From Pseudomonadota bacterium (GTDB lineage: Bacteria > Pseudomonadota > Alphaproteobacteria > Sphingomonadales > Sphingomonadaceae): a stretch of DNA of 12,222 bases. Under the pieces are notes generated by a model, which was not told the origin of the DNA, ran no database searches, and worked only from the letters and a program-made list of their open reading frames with translations. The translations under genes and the position numbers were made by a program. Where the stretch lies: the NCBI GenBank assembly GCA_023427285.1, contig JAEZBH010000280.1:1-12222 (forward strand), read 5' to 3'. Below, in pieces: positions 1-8,170 of the stretch. Each line of letters begins with the position of its first letter. Position 1 is the stretch's first letter.

Positions 1-33
1 GAGCACCGGCAAGCCGGATTTCCTCGTCCCCTC

Positions 34-56
34 GCCAAGTCCGGGTTGGACTTGGC
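34..56. repeat. Perfect 9-bp inverted repeat
   Basis: GCCAAGTCC (34-42) and GGACTTGGC (48-56) are exact reverse complements around the 5-nt spacer GGGTT. Neither side has a T-run, so it is not a standard intrinsic terminator. It could be an operator-like dyad or an RNA hairpin. No function can be assigned. Confidence 0.5.
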
Positions 57-433
57 CATTGAGGTTCGGACCCTGGCCTCGGCGTCAGCAGGGCGAACCC
101 CGGTGACGGTCGGCTGTATCCTGTCGCACTCCTGGTCTCCGGCGTTCCGCGAAGTCGAACCCCGCGCCGTCCATCGATCCCGATCCGGTTCCTTCGGAGC
201 TTCTCCGGCCGAAGCCTTCGAAAGCCCGTCGGGCCTTGATCCTGCCCCCCGCTCGTTAAGGTCCGAAAACCCCCCGTAGCATCGGGTCAGAGAGCCGGGC
301 CGGTTCGCATTGAGCCCCGGGTCTCCCCGGATTTCCGCGCCGCCGTGTCCCTCGGCCCGTTGACGTTCCGACGAAACCCGCTATGAGGCAAGCGCCCGAA
401 TTCGGCCGCCTGTGCGGAATCGCCCCGGCCGCG

Positions 434-505
434 GTGGATAATCCTGTGCATATCTGTGGGTGACCGGATTTAGCGTCCGCAAATCAGCGGCTTGTGTTGT
501 CCACA
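434..505. promoter_or_regulatory. Cluster of DnaA-box-like 9-mers
   Basis: Against the DnaA box TTATCCACA, the reverse complement of 433-441 matches at 8 of 9 positions (TTATCCACC), and TTGTCCACA at 497-505 matches at 8 of 9. Two further 9-mers at 445-453 and 455-463 (minus strand) match at 7 of 9. Four such sites in about 73 bp is more than expected in GC-rich DNA. They lie in a gene-free stretch just beyond the stop codon of the ABC-F gene. They could be DnaA regulatory or titration sites, or the edge of a replication origin. No AT-rich unwinding region is obvious, so the call is tentative. Confidence 0.3.
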
Positions 506-517
506 GAAAGCCGAACG

Positions 518-2332
<1,815 letters not shown>

Positions 2333-2369
2333 GGGTGCTTTCGGGCGGAAGGAGGCGTATGGGGAGCGC

Positions 2370-2861
2370 GTGGATGTAGAGCGTACCGACCCGGCCTCCA
2401 AGCCCTTCTGGGAAACCCGGCGGCTGGACCAGATGACCCGCGAGCAGTGGGAGAGCCTGTGCGACGGGTGCGGCCTGTGCTGCCTGGTGCGCTTCGAGGA
2501 CGAAGATTCAGGGGAGGTCATACCGACCCGCGTGCACTGCATGTTGTTTGATCCCGTGCGTTGCACGTGCCGGGACTACGCCAACCGGCGCGACCACGTG
2601 CCCGACTGCATCAAGCTGACGCCATGGAATATCGAGGCGCTGGAGTGGATGCCGAAGTCCTGCGCCTATCGCCGCATCCACGAAGGGCGGGGACTGGCCG
2701 GCTGGCACCCGCTGGTCTCCGGAGACCCCGAAAGCGTCCATGAGGCCGGCGTCTCGGTGCGAGGCCAGACAGTGTCGGAGCTGGCGCTGAAGGATTCCGA
2801 GGATGCGCTGGATTTCGAGGCGCCGGAGTGGGTGGCCGAACGCGGCGCCTGCGGGGAATGA
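2370..2861 (+). CDS. UPF0260 (YcgN-type) CxxCxxCC family protein
   Basis: About 163 residues, close to the length of E. coli YcgN. The conserved start PFWETRRLDQMTREQWESLC is followed by the cysteine cluster C31-x2-C34-x2-C37-C38, then C57, the CxC pair C65/C67, and C80 in VPDCIKLT. The later block WHPLVSGDP...AGVSVRG is typical of UPF0260. The cysteine pattern suggests metal or iron-sulfur chelation (PF03692-type), but the biochemical role of the family is not established. GTG at 2370 is preferred. AAGGAGG at 2349-2355 precedes it with a rather long 14-nt gap. An in-frame ATG at 2331 would lie upstream of that ribosome site and overlap the start codon of the divergent ABC-F gene, so it is less likely. 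It is an ordinary chromosomal gene, not part of the phage cluster. Confidence 0.88.
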   Translation: MDVERTDPASKPFWETRRLDQMTREQWESLCDGCGLCCLVRFEDEDSGEVIPTRVHCMLFDPVRCTCRDYANRRDHVPDCIKLTPWNIEALEWMPKSCAYRRIHEGRGLAGWHPLVSGDPESVHEAGVSVRGQTVSELALKDSEDALDFEAPEWVAERGACGE

Positions 2862-3074
2862 CAGCCTTTGCTGGCAATCCGCGGAATTATAGTCCGATAG
2901 CAGCAAGAAAATCTTTCGATTCCAGTAACTTGACAATTTCTCGAGTTGATTTGTCCGCCGGATAACGCTGGCGCCTTATGATGTGGGCAGGTCGGAGAGG
3001 CAGCTGAACCGCGGGAAGCGGAGCGGCCCGACGGTCCGGTTGGCGAACGCCACCTGCCCCTTGTGGAGATCATC
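2862..3074 (+). promoter_or_regulatory. Intergenic leader of the structural cluster, possible promoter
   Basis: This 213-nt gap separates the UPF0260 gene from the phage cluster. Its first half (about 2881-2958) is clearly more AT-rich than its surroundings. It contains TTGACA at 2930-2935, a perfect -35 hexamer, but no good -10 lies 16-18 nt downstream (GATAAC at 2961-2966 is too far). The second half may be structured: GGGCAGGT (2985-2992) and ACCTGCCC (3052-3059) are exact complements, and TGGC-GAAC-GCCA (3041-3052) is a small hairpin. This is the likeliest place for the promoter of the whole cluster, which may need an activator. No terminase remnant was found here in the frames I read. 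Confidence 0.35.
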
Positions 3075-4247
3075 ATGCTGAACTGGCAACGGCCCTTCGG
3101 GGGTCGGCGGCGCACCTTTGCGCCCGAGATCAAGGACAGCCGGACCGGACCGCTGATCGCCCTGACCAGCGCCGGTCGCCCGCGCTGGACTCCGAGGGAC
3201 TACGCCAGCCTGGCCAGCGAGGGGTTCGCGCGAAACGCCGTGGTCTATCGCTGCGTGCGGATGGTCGCCGAGGCGGCGGCGTCGACGCCGCTGGCCGTGT
3301 TCGTGAACGGCGTGCGGCGGGAGGATCATCCGCTGGCGCGGCTGCTGGCCCAGCCCAATCCGGAACAGTCGGGGACGGAGTGGCTGGAGACGCTGTACGG
3401 CGGGCTGCAGACGGCGGGGAACGCCTATGCCGAGGCGGTGGGGGACGGTGAGGCGGAGGAGCTGTGGGCCCTGCGGCCGGACCGGGTGAAGGTGGTTCCG
3501 GGGCGGGCGGGCTGGCCCGAGGCCTATGAGTACGCCGTCGACGGACGATCCTTGCGGATCGGCAGGCAGGCGGACGGCTGGATGCCGGTGATGCACCTGA
3601 AGCTCTTTCATCCGGCTGATGATCACTATGGCCTGTCGCCGCTGGAGGCGGCCCAGCTTGCGATTGAAACCCACAATGCGGCGGGGCGCTGGAACAAGGC
3701 CCTGCTGGACAACGCGGCGCGGCCCTGCGGCGCGCTGGTGTTCGAGCCGGGACAGGGCGCAACGCTGACACAGGATCAGTTCGACCGGCTGAAGGCGGAA
3801 ATGGAAGCCGGGTTTCAGGGCGCAGCCAATGCGGGCCGCCCGCTGCTTCTGGAGGGCGGGCTGAAATGGCAACCGCTGTCGCTCTCGCCGGCCGAGCTGG
3901 ATTTCATCGAGGCGCGCAATGCCGCCGCGCGGGAGATTGCGCTGGCCTTCGGCGTGCCGCCCATGCTGCTCGGCCTTCCCGGTGACAACACCTACGCCAA
4001 CTACAGCGAGGCCAACCGCGCGCTGTGGCGGCTGACCGTGCTGCCGCTTCTGGGCAAGATCGCCAGCAGCCTGTCGGCGTACCTTGGCTACTGGTGGGAG
4101 GGGCTGCACCTCGACATCAGCCGCAACGCCATTCCCGCGCTGGCGGTCGATCGGGAGCGGCTGTGGCGGCAGGTGGCCGCGGCGGATTTTCTCTCGGCGG
4201 AGGAGAAGCGGCACCTGCTCGGGCTGCATCAGGAGTGCGATGGATAG
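3075..4247 (+). CDS. Phage/GTA portal protein, HK97 family
   Basis: A 390-residue portal protein, the dodecameric ring at the head vertex through which DNA is packaged and the tail attached. The length matches GTA gp3-type portals. Recognisable blocks are VVYRCVRMVAEA (56-67), the LLAQPNP segment (about 90-96) with the following WLETLYGGLQTAGNAYAE, HYGLSPLEAA (184-193), and the C-terminal FGVPPMLLGLPGDNTYANY (292-310) followed by SEANRALWRLTVLPLL. These are hallmarks of PF04860. ATG 3075 is chosen because GGAG (3065-3068) sits 6 nt before it; an in-frame GTG at 3063 would overlap that ribosome site. It is the first gene of the cluster. A large terminase subunit normally sits directly upstream but is absent. 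The stop overlaps the next gene's start. Confidence 0.95.
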   Translation: MLNWQRPFGGRRRTFAPEIKDSRTGPLIALTSAGRPRWTPRDYASLASEGFARNAVVYRCVRMVAEAAASTPLAVFVNGVRREDHPLARLLAQPNPEQSGTEWLETLYGGLQTAGNAYAEAVGDGEAEELWALRPDRVKVVPGRAGWPEAYEYAVDGRSLRIGRQADGWMPVMHLKLFHPADDHYGLSPLEAAQLAIETHNAAGRWNKALLDNAARPCGALVFEPGQGATLTQDQFDRLKAEMEAGFQGAANAGRPLLLEGGLKWQPLSLSPAELDFIEARNAAAREIALAFGVPPMLLGLPGDNTYANYSEANRALWRLTVLPLLGKIASSLSAYLGYWWEGLHLDISRNAIPALAVDRERLWRQVAAADFLSAEEKRHLLGLHQECDG

Positions 4248-4611
4248 CAACGATTTTGATCGGGGGAAGCAGCCGGGGGAGAGAGGCATGAGCGAGGGGA
4301 ACAGGCCCGAGGAAATACTTCTGTCGGCTCTGCTGCGGCAGGCGCAGGGCGAGGGCGCATCCATGGTGACGTTGCGCGCCCTGTGGGAAGACGCCGCCGA
4401 AGCGGGCGCCGCCAGAGCGCTGGCCCGGCTGGGGCTGGCGGACGGACGCGCCAGCGCCGACATCACTGAGCTGCGCGAGCTGCTCTCCGCCTGGCGCGAC
4501 GTGCGCCGGTCTGCCCGCAACGCGCTGATCGGATGGCTGGTGCGCCTGATGCTGGCCGGGTTGCTGATCGGCCTTGCCGTGAAGCTGAAACTGCTGGGCT
4601 GGGTGAGATAA
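4240..4611 (+). CDS. Small membrane-anchored protein of GTA-like clusters, DUF6127-like
   Basis: 123 residues. The N-terminal half is charged and helical: the segment LLRQAQGEGASMVTLRALWE is followed by DAAEAGAARALARLGLADGR. The C-terminal ~25 residues form one hydrophobic segment (WLVRLMLAGLLIGLAVKLKL) that reads as a transmembrane helix. The order and pattern fit the small gene between portal and protease in alphaproteobacterial GTA-like clusters, which I recall as DUF6127. The family assignment is from memory and the function is unknown. ATG 4240 has AGGAG at 4231-4235 and overlaps the portal stop by 8 nt, so translation is probably coupled. A second in-frame ATG at 4288 with a GA-rich upstream stretch is an alternative start. 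A membrane protein here might hold head assembly at the membrane, but that is speculation. Confidence 0.75.
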   Translation: MDSNDFDRGKQPGERGMSEGNRPEEILLSALLRQAQGEGASMVTLRALWEDAAEAGAARALARLGLADGRASADITELRELLSAWRDVRRSARNALIGWLVRLMLAGLLIGLAVKLKLLGWVR

Positions 4612-4629
4612 GGCGCAAGGGCAAGGGGC

Positions 4630-4680
4630 AAGAAGAGGCAGGGGGAAAGAAGAGGCAGGGGGAAAGAAGAGGCAGGGGGA
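4630..4680 (+). repeat. Three perfect 17-nt tandem repeats
   Basis: The unit AAGAAGAGGCAGGGGGA occurs three times in a row without a mismatch (4630-4646, 4647-4663, 4664-4680). The CAGGGGGA at the end of the third copy is also the left arm of the hairpin at 4672-4696, so each unit supplies an alternative left arm for that hairpin. Exact copies imply recent slippage expansion. The repeat is non-coding, between the DUF6127-like and protease genes. Confidence 0.9.
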
Positions 4681-4765
4681 TCTGTAATCCCCCTGCGCCC
4701 CCCTTTTAGTTTGCAAGGGCCGAGCTTTGTCATCGTGGTTGGCGTGACCTGAGAAGCAGGGCCGC
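4672..4765 (+). repeat. Composite hairpin element, copy A (diverged or truncated)
   Basis: The first hairpin is perfect over 10 bp: GCAGGGGGAT (4672-4681), loop CTGTA, ATCCCCCTGC (4687-4696). A C-rich/T-rich stretch follows, then GGGCCGAGC starting at 4717, 20 nt after the hairpin. The same GGGCCG is found 18-19 nt after the first hairpin in the three other copies. A weak GAGAAGCAGGG near 4752-4762 resembles the ACGAA-plus-G-run of the others, but no good second hairpin follows. It lies upstream of the protease and capsid genes. The gap to 4798 is otherwise featureless, and the protease lacks a strong ribosome site. Confidence 0.6.
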
Positions 4766-4798
4766 AAGCCGCAAAACCACAAACAAGCGAGCACAAAA

Positions 4799-5290
4799 AT
4801 GGACGGGGAGAGACACGACCCGGCAAGCCTGCGGTTTGCCGGATACGCGAGCATTTTCCATGAAGCGGACACGGGCCGGGACGTGGTGATGCCGGAGGCG
4901 TTCGCGCGGGTGCTGGCAGACGGGGGCGGGCGGGTGCCGCTGCTGTGGCAGCACGAGGCGCGCGAGCCCATTGGCCTCATTGAGCAGATGAGCGCGGATG
5001 CGCGCGGCCTTCGGGTGATCGGGCGGATTGCACTGGGCACCCGGCGCGGGCGCGATGCGGCGGCGCTGATGCAGGCGCGGGCGCTGACGGGCCTGTCCAT
5101 CGGCTACCGGGTTCGGCGCAGCGAGGTGGACCGCAAGCGGCGGCTGCGCAGGCTGCTGGATGTGGAGCTGATCGAGATTTCCCTTGTGACCTTTCCCATG
5201 CAGCCGCGTGCGCGCGTGCTGGGCGTGGAAACGGTGGTGGCGTCTGCGTGGGATATGACAACAGTGGAGACGGAACATGGACGGATTTGA
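4799..5290 (+). CDS. HK97 family prohead protease
   Basis: 163 residues, in the size range of U35/S78-type prohead proteases, which cleave the scaffold-like N-terminal part of the capsid protein during head maturation. The N-terminal FAGYASIF (13-20) and VVMPEAFARVLA (29-40) blocks are typical. Candidate catalytic residues are His52 in LLWQH, Ser100 in LTGLSIGY and Glu126 in the ELIEISLVTFP strand. All three sit in the expected contexts. ATG 4799 is the first start that keeps the conserved core. Only a weak purine stretch precedes it, unlike most neighbours, so low expression or regulation through the upstream hairpin element is possible. The 3' end overlaps the capsid gene by 14 nt. Confidence 0.94.
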   Translation: MDGERHDPASLRFAGYASIFHEADTGRDVVMPEAFARVLADGGGRVPLLWQHEAREPIGLIEQMSADARGLRVIGRIALGTRRGRDAAALMQARALTGLSIGYRVRRSEVDRKRRLRRLLDVELIEISLVTFPMQPRARVLGVETVVASAWDMTTVETEHGRI

Positions 5291-6506
5291 AATCAAGGGC
5301 GTGACGTCACTGGACGATGTGTTTGCCGGTGCGGGCCCGGATGCGAGCCCGGATGCGGGCGCGGCGGATGACGCTGGCGCGGATGCAGGGCAGATCGAGG
5401 AGAAAATGGCGCAACTGGCGCGCACGGTCTCTCTGCTTGACCGGCGCGTGGCGGAAGTTGTGGGCGCGGCCCGGCGGCCTATTTTGGGGCAAGGCATGGT
5501 TGAGGCCAAGGCGGGCCGCACGGACGACACGCACCGGGCGGCGTTTACGGACCGGTATTTGCGCAAAGGGTTGGAGACGGGGCTTGCCGGGCTTGAGGCA
5601 AAATCGCTGAACCTGACGACACCGGGCGATGGCGGCTATGCGGTGCCGGACGCGATTGACCAGATCATCGGCTCAAGGCTGCGGGATATTTCGCCCATTC
5701 GCCAGGTGGCCTCTGTGGTGCAGGTGGGCACGGCCAATTATCGCAAGCTGGTGGCCTCGAGCGGTATTGCCTCGGGCTGGGTGGCGGAGACCGCGCAGCG
5801 CCCGGAGACAACAACGCCAAGCTTTACCGAGATCAGCCCGCCGTGGGGCGAGTTGTACGCCAACCCCGCTGCCACGCAGGCCATGCTGGATGATGCGGTG
5901 TTCGATGTGGAGGCCTGGCTGGCGGGCGAAATCTCGCTCGAGTTCGCCAAGCAGGAAGGCGCGGCCTTCATCTCCGGCACTGGCACCAACCGGCCCAAGG
6001 GTTTCCTGACCTACCCGACGGCAACCACGAGCGATGCCACTCGCCCGTTCGGTACGCTGCAATATATTGCCGCAGGCGCGGCGGGGAATTTCGGCAGCAC
6101 CGATCCGGCGGACAAGCTCATCGACCTCGTCCATGCGCTGCGCCCGGCCTATCGGCAAGGCGCTGTGTTCCTGATGAACTCCTCAACGCTGGCGCGCATT
6201 CGCAAGCTGAAGGACGGCGAGGGGAATTTCCTGTGGCGGCCCTCATTTGCGGAAGGCCAGCCCGCAACGCTGCTGGGTTATCCGGTGATCGAGGCGCAGG
6301 ACATGCCCGACATTGCGGCGGACAGCTTCTCCATCGCCTTCGGCAATTTCGCCCACGGCTATGTGATTGCGGAGCGCACCGGCACCCGCATTTTGCGGGA
6401 CCCGTATTCCAACAAGCCGTTCGTCCACTTCTATGCCACGCGGCGCGTGGGCGGGGCCGTGGTGAACTCTGAAGCAATCAAGCTGTTGAAGTTCTCGGCC
6501 AGCTAA
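5277..6506 (+). CDS. Major capsid protein, HK97 family
   Basis: 409 residues. Residues 1 to about 108 look like the delta (scaffold) domain removed by the protease. They include an Asp/Ala/Gly-rich low-complexity stretch (18-38) and a coiled-coil-like helix (about 40-65). The mature part probably begins near SLNLTTPGDGGYAVP (110-124), the usual start of the HK97 fold. Further hallmarks are SPIRQVASVVQV (139-150), SGWVAETAQRPET (166-178), the helix rich in AMLDDAVFDVEAWLAGEI, and the late block LLGYPVIEAQDMP. This is the classic capsid context behind portal and protease. The GGAG-type ribosome site lies inside the protease gene, so the two are coupled. The exact cleavage site is inferred from family pattern, not seen. 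Confidence 0.96.
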   Translation: MDGFEIKGVTSLDDVFAGAGPDASPDAGAADDAGADAGQIEEKMAQLARTVSLLDRRVAEVVGAARRPILGQGMVEAKAGRTDDTHRAAFTDRYLRKGLETGLAGLEAKSLNLTTPGDGGYAVPDAIDQIIGSRLRDISPIRQVASVVQVGTANYRKLVASSGIASGWVAETAQRPETTTPSFTEISPPWGELYANPAATQAMLDDAVFDVEAWLAGEISLEFAKQEGAAFISGTGTNRPKGFLTYPTATTSDATRPFGTLQYIAAGAAGNFGSTDPADKLIDLVHALRPAYRQGAVFLMNSSTLARIRKLKDGEGNFLWRPSFAEGQPATLLGYPVIEAQDMPDIAADSFSIAFGNFAHGYVIAERTGTRILRDPYSNKPFVHFYATRRVGGAVVNSEAIKLLKFSAS

Positions 6507-6530
6507 GGGCTGGGGGAAAGGGAAGATGAC

Positions 6531-6643
6531 GCAAGGGGGTCTGTAACCCCCTTGCGATCCCCCATTCCTTATTGGGCCGAGCTCGAGATTGGCACGGTCC
6601 GATAAACGAAAAGGGGGTTGCAGGGGGATCGAGATCCCCCTGC
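6531..6643 (+). repeat. Composite hairpin element, copy B (complete)
   Basis: Hairpin 1 has GCAAGGGGGT (6531-6540), loop CTGTA and ACCCCCTTGC (6546-6555), a perfect 10-bp stem with the same loop as copy A. The middle part has CCCCCATT (6559-6566), which can pair with the AAAGGGGG tract (6610-6617). This pairing encloses a stem GGGCCG (6574-6579)/CGGTCC (6595-6600). ACGAA follows at 6606. Hairpin 2 has GCAGGGGGAT (6620-6629), loop CGAG and ATCCCCCTGC (6634-6643). The element begins 25 nt after the capsid stop and ends 29 nt before the next ATG. No T-run follows either hairpin. Confidence 0.8.
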
Positions 6644-6672
6644 ATTTATTTTCACACAGAGGAGATAACGAC

Positions 6673-7743
6673 ATGGCCCTGCGCGGAACGGCGGCGGGTG
6701 GGTACAGCTTTGCCCTGCCCGCTGAATATGACGACACGGCAGACCTGTCTGTTTTCCTGTGGATGCGGCGAGCGCCCGAGGCCGCGACGGGCACGCGGAT
6801 TTTGACGCTGGTGAACGCGGGGCGCAAGCGGGGGTTCACCATTCACCTTGGCGGCACGGTGGGGGGCACCAGCGCGGCCTCTGACGTGGTGGTCTCGGTG
6901 GGGTCCACGCGCGATACGATCTGGGGCGTTTCCGATCAGGACGGGCGCGGGCGGGCCATCTTGCCGGGCTTGCCGACAACCGAGTTTCGCCCCCTGGCGT
7001 TTTCCGTGCGCGGCAGTGCGGCGGCAGACAACACGGCGGTCGCCGGGGCGCAGCAACTGCACGAGGTATGGTGGAACGGCGCTGCTGCCGGGGTGACGGC
7101 CACAACCCTTGGCTCCGGCATTCCGGCGGTGGGCGGCTACGTCACCCTGCTGTGCCGCGAGGCAAGCAACCTTGCCGCCTTCAACGGCTGGGTGGCGGAA
7201 GTGGCAGTGTGGCAGGACCATCGGCTGAGCCAGGCTGAAGCCTTGCGGCTGTCACGCGGCGGCTGCCCGCTGTGGATCGCGCCGGAGAAACTGCTGTTTT
7301 ATCGCTCGTTCCGCGACGGCCTTCCCGCCGAAGCGGGAGACGCGGCGCTGAGCGCAATTGGCTCTGGCGTGAGCGTTGAGCCGGGCGAGCATCCGCCGTT
7401 GCTGCTGGAGGGCAGCGGCGGAGAGCACGGGCTGTTTGCAGGCGCGTCAGTGCTGACGGCGGTTGACGGGGCAGCGGCCATTTATCTGGCGGCCCAGAGC
7501 GGCGCGCTGGCGCACAGGGTGCAAGCAAGCGGTCTGACGGGATCAAGCGTGATTGCCCCGCTGCGCGCGAGCCATGCTCTGCGCTCGGCAAACGCCGGAC
7601 TGATGGCGGCGGGACATTTGATGCCGCATGGCGGACGGCTGGCGCTGCGCAGCGGCGCGCCAAGCCTGTTGCCGATCGCTGGGCCAGCCGAGGTGCATCA
7701 GGTGCCGCCGGAAGTGCGGCGGATAATTGCCGGAATTTTCTGA
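6673..7743 (+). CDS. LamG/concanavalin A-like lectin-fold phage structural protein
   Basis: 356 residues without signal peptide. Residues 10-60 alternate in a beta-strand pattern (YSFALPAEYDDTADLSVFLW, then ILTLVN and FTIHLGG). NGWVAEVAVWQDHRLSQAEA (171-190) followed by WIAPEKLLFYRSFRDG matches the closing strands of LamG/ConA-like jelly-roll domains in phage proteins. The C-terminal ~140 residues are Ala/Gly/Ser-rich with no recognised domain. Such folds bind sugars or decorate virions. ATG 6673 is chosen for the GAGGAG ribosome site ending at 6664; an in-frame ATG at 6589 would lie inside the hairpin element. Its position between capsid and connector genes is unlike the classical RcGTA order. 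Head decoration, head spike or fibre are all possible roles. Confidence 0.72.
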   Translation: MALRGTAAGGYSFALPAEYDDTADLSVFLWMRRAPEAATGTRILTLVNAGRKRGFTIHLGGTVGGTSAASDVVVSVGSTRDTIWGVSDQDGRGRAILPGLPTTEFRPLAFSVRGSAAADNTAVAGAQQLHEVWWNGAAAGVTATTLGSGIPAVGGYVTLLCREASNLAAFNGWVAEVAVWQDHRLSQAEALRLSRGGCPLWIAPEKLLFYRSFRDGLPAEAGDAALSAIGSGVSVEPGEHPPLLLEGSGGEHGLFAGASVLTAVDGAAAIYLAAQSGALAHRVQASGLTGSSVIAPLRASHALRSANAGLMAAGHLMPHGGRLALRSGAPSLLPIAGPAEVHQVPPEVRRIIAGIF

Positions 7744-7772
7744 ACAACACGAAAACAGACAGGAGCGGGATC

Positions 7773-8147
7773 ATGGGCAAACTGGTGCATGACGATGTGC
7801 TGGACGGTGCGCTTGGCATCGTGCGCAACGCGGCAACGAAAATGGTGGCGTGTTCGGGAGAGCCCGCCAGTTACAGCGCCGCCAACAGCGGCCTGAAACT
7901 GGCCGAGGTGGCGGTGAGCGCGGCGGATTTCACCATTGGCAACGGGGTGACGTCTGGCAGGCGGGTGGTGGTGGCGGAAAAAACTGGTGTGGCGGTGACC
8001 GCCACCGGCACGGCAAACCATGTGGCGCTGCTGGATGGGGCCACCAGCCGGGTTCTTTATGTGACCACCTGCACGGCGCAGAGCCTGACAGCGGGGCAGA
8101 CCGTCACCTTCGGCAGCTGGGACGTGGAGATCAACGACCCGGCGTAA
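7773..8147 (+). CDS. Phage structural protein of unknown function, 124 residues
   Basis: The start MGKLVHDDVLDGAL, the segment around MVACSGEPASY, and the C-terminal GTANHVALLDGATSRVLYVT followed by LTAGQTVTFGSWDVEINDPA resemble a small conserved protein found in many alphaproteobacterial phages, usually annotated as hypothetical. It is predicted mostly beta-stranded, with no Cys pairs of note, no signal peptide and no membrane segment. AGGAG about 8 nt before ATG 7773 supports the start. It follows the LamG-like gene by 29 nt and is followed by an intrinsic terminator, so the two form a small transcription unit end. It may be a decoration, spike-base or fibre-associated protein. The function is not known. 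Confidence 0.75.
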   Translation: MGKLVHDDVLDGALGIVRNAATKMVACSGEPASYSAANSGLKLAEVAVSAADFTIGNGVTSGRRVVVAEKTGVAVTATGTANHVALLDGATSRVLYVTTCTAQSLTAGQTVTFGSWDVEINDPA

Positions 8148-8170
8148 CCGGAAAAAATCAGACCGTACGC

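Larger units (their letters stand above)
1..517. other. Gene-free region upstream (3' side) of the ABC-F gene
   Basis: No convincing protein gene is visible. One plus-strand frame stays open from the window edge to 279, but its translation is an Arg/Pro/Ser-rich composition typical of non-coding GC-rich DNA. No ribosome site precedes its possible start, and no recognisable domain appears. The stretch contains one clear inverted repeat (34-56) and a group of DnaA-box-like 9-mers (434-505). No tRNA or rRNA signature was seen. It could hold an unrecognised small RNA or the tail of an intergenic region whose other gene lies to the left. Confidence 0.5.

Noticed and set aside
46..279. 77-residue plus-strand open frame at the left edge
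   Set aside because: No ribosome site, no recognisable motif and a non-coding residue composition; kept only as gene-free sequence.
2978..3007. Nine-codon open frame starting ATGATG before the portal gene
   Set aside because: Too short to judge, no ribosome site and no recognisable leader-peptide pattern.
2862..3074. Degraded terminase remnant
   Set aside because: Reading frames in this gap show no terminase-like residues; the first half is AT-rich promoter-like sequence.
4630..4680. CRISPR-like array
   Set aside because: The three units are directly adjacent 17-mers without spacers.
2976..4826. 616-residue minus-strand open frame opposite the portal gene
   Set aside because: It covers the portal, the next gene and a repeat-containing gap on the wrong strand, with His/Arg/Pro-rich shadow composition.
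6531..6643. Hairpins of copies B, C and D as intrinsic terminators
   Set aside because: Stems are strong but no T-run follows any of them, and the genes on both sides belong to one assembly pathway.
6589..6672. Upstream in-frame ATG for the LamG-like gene
   Set aside because: It lies within the composite hairpin element and the added residues are encoded by the hairpin; ATG 6673 has a proper GAGGAG site.
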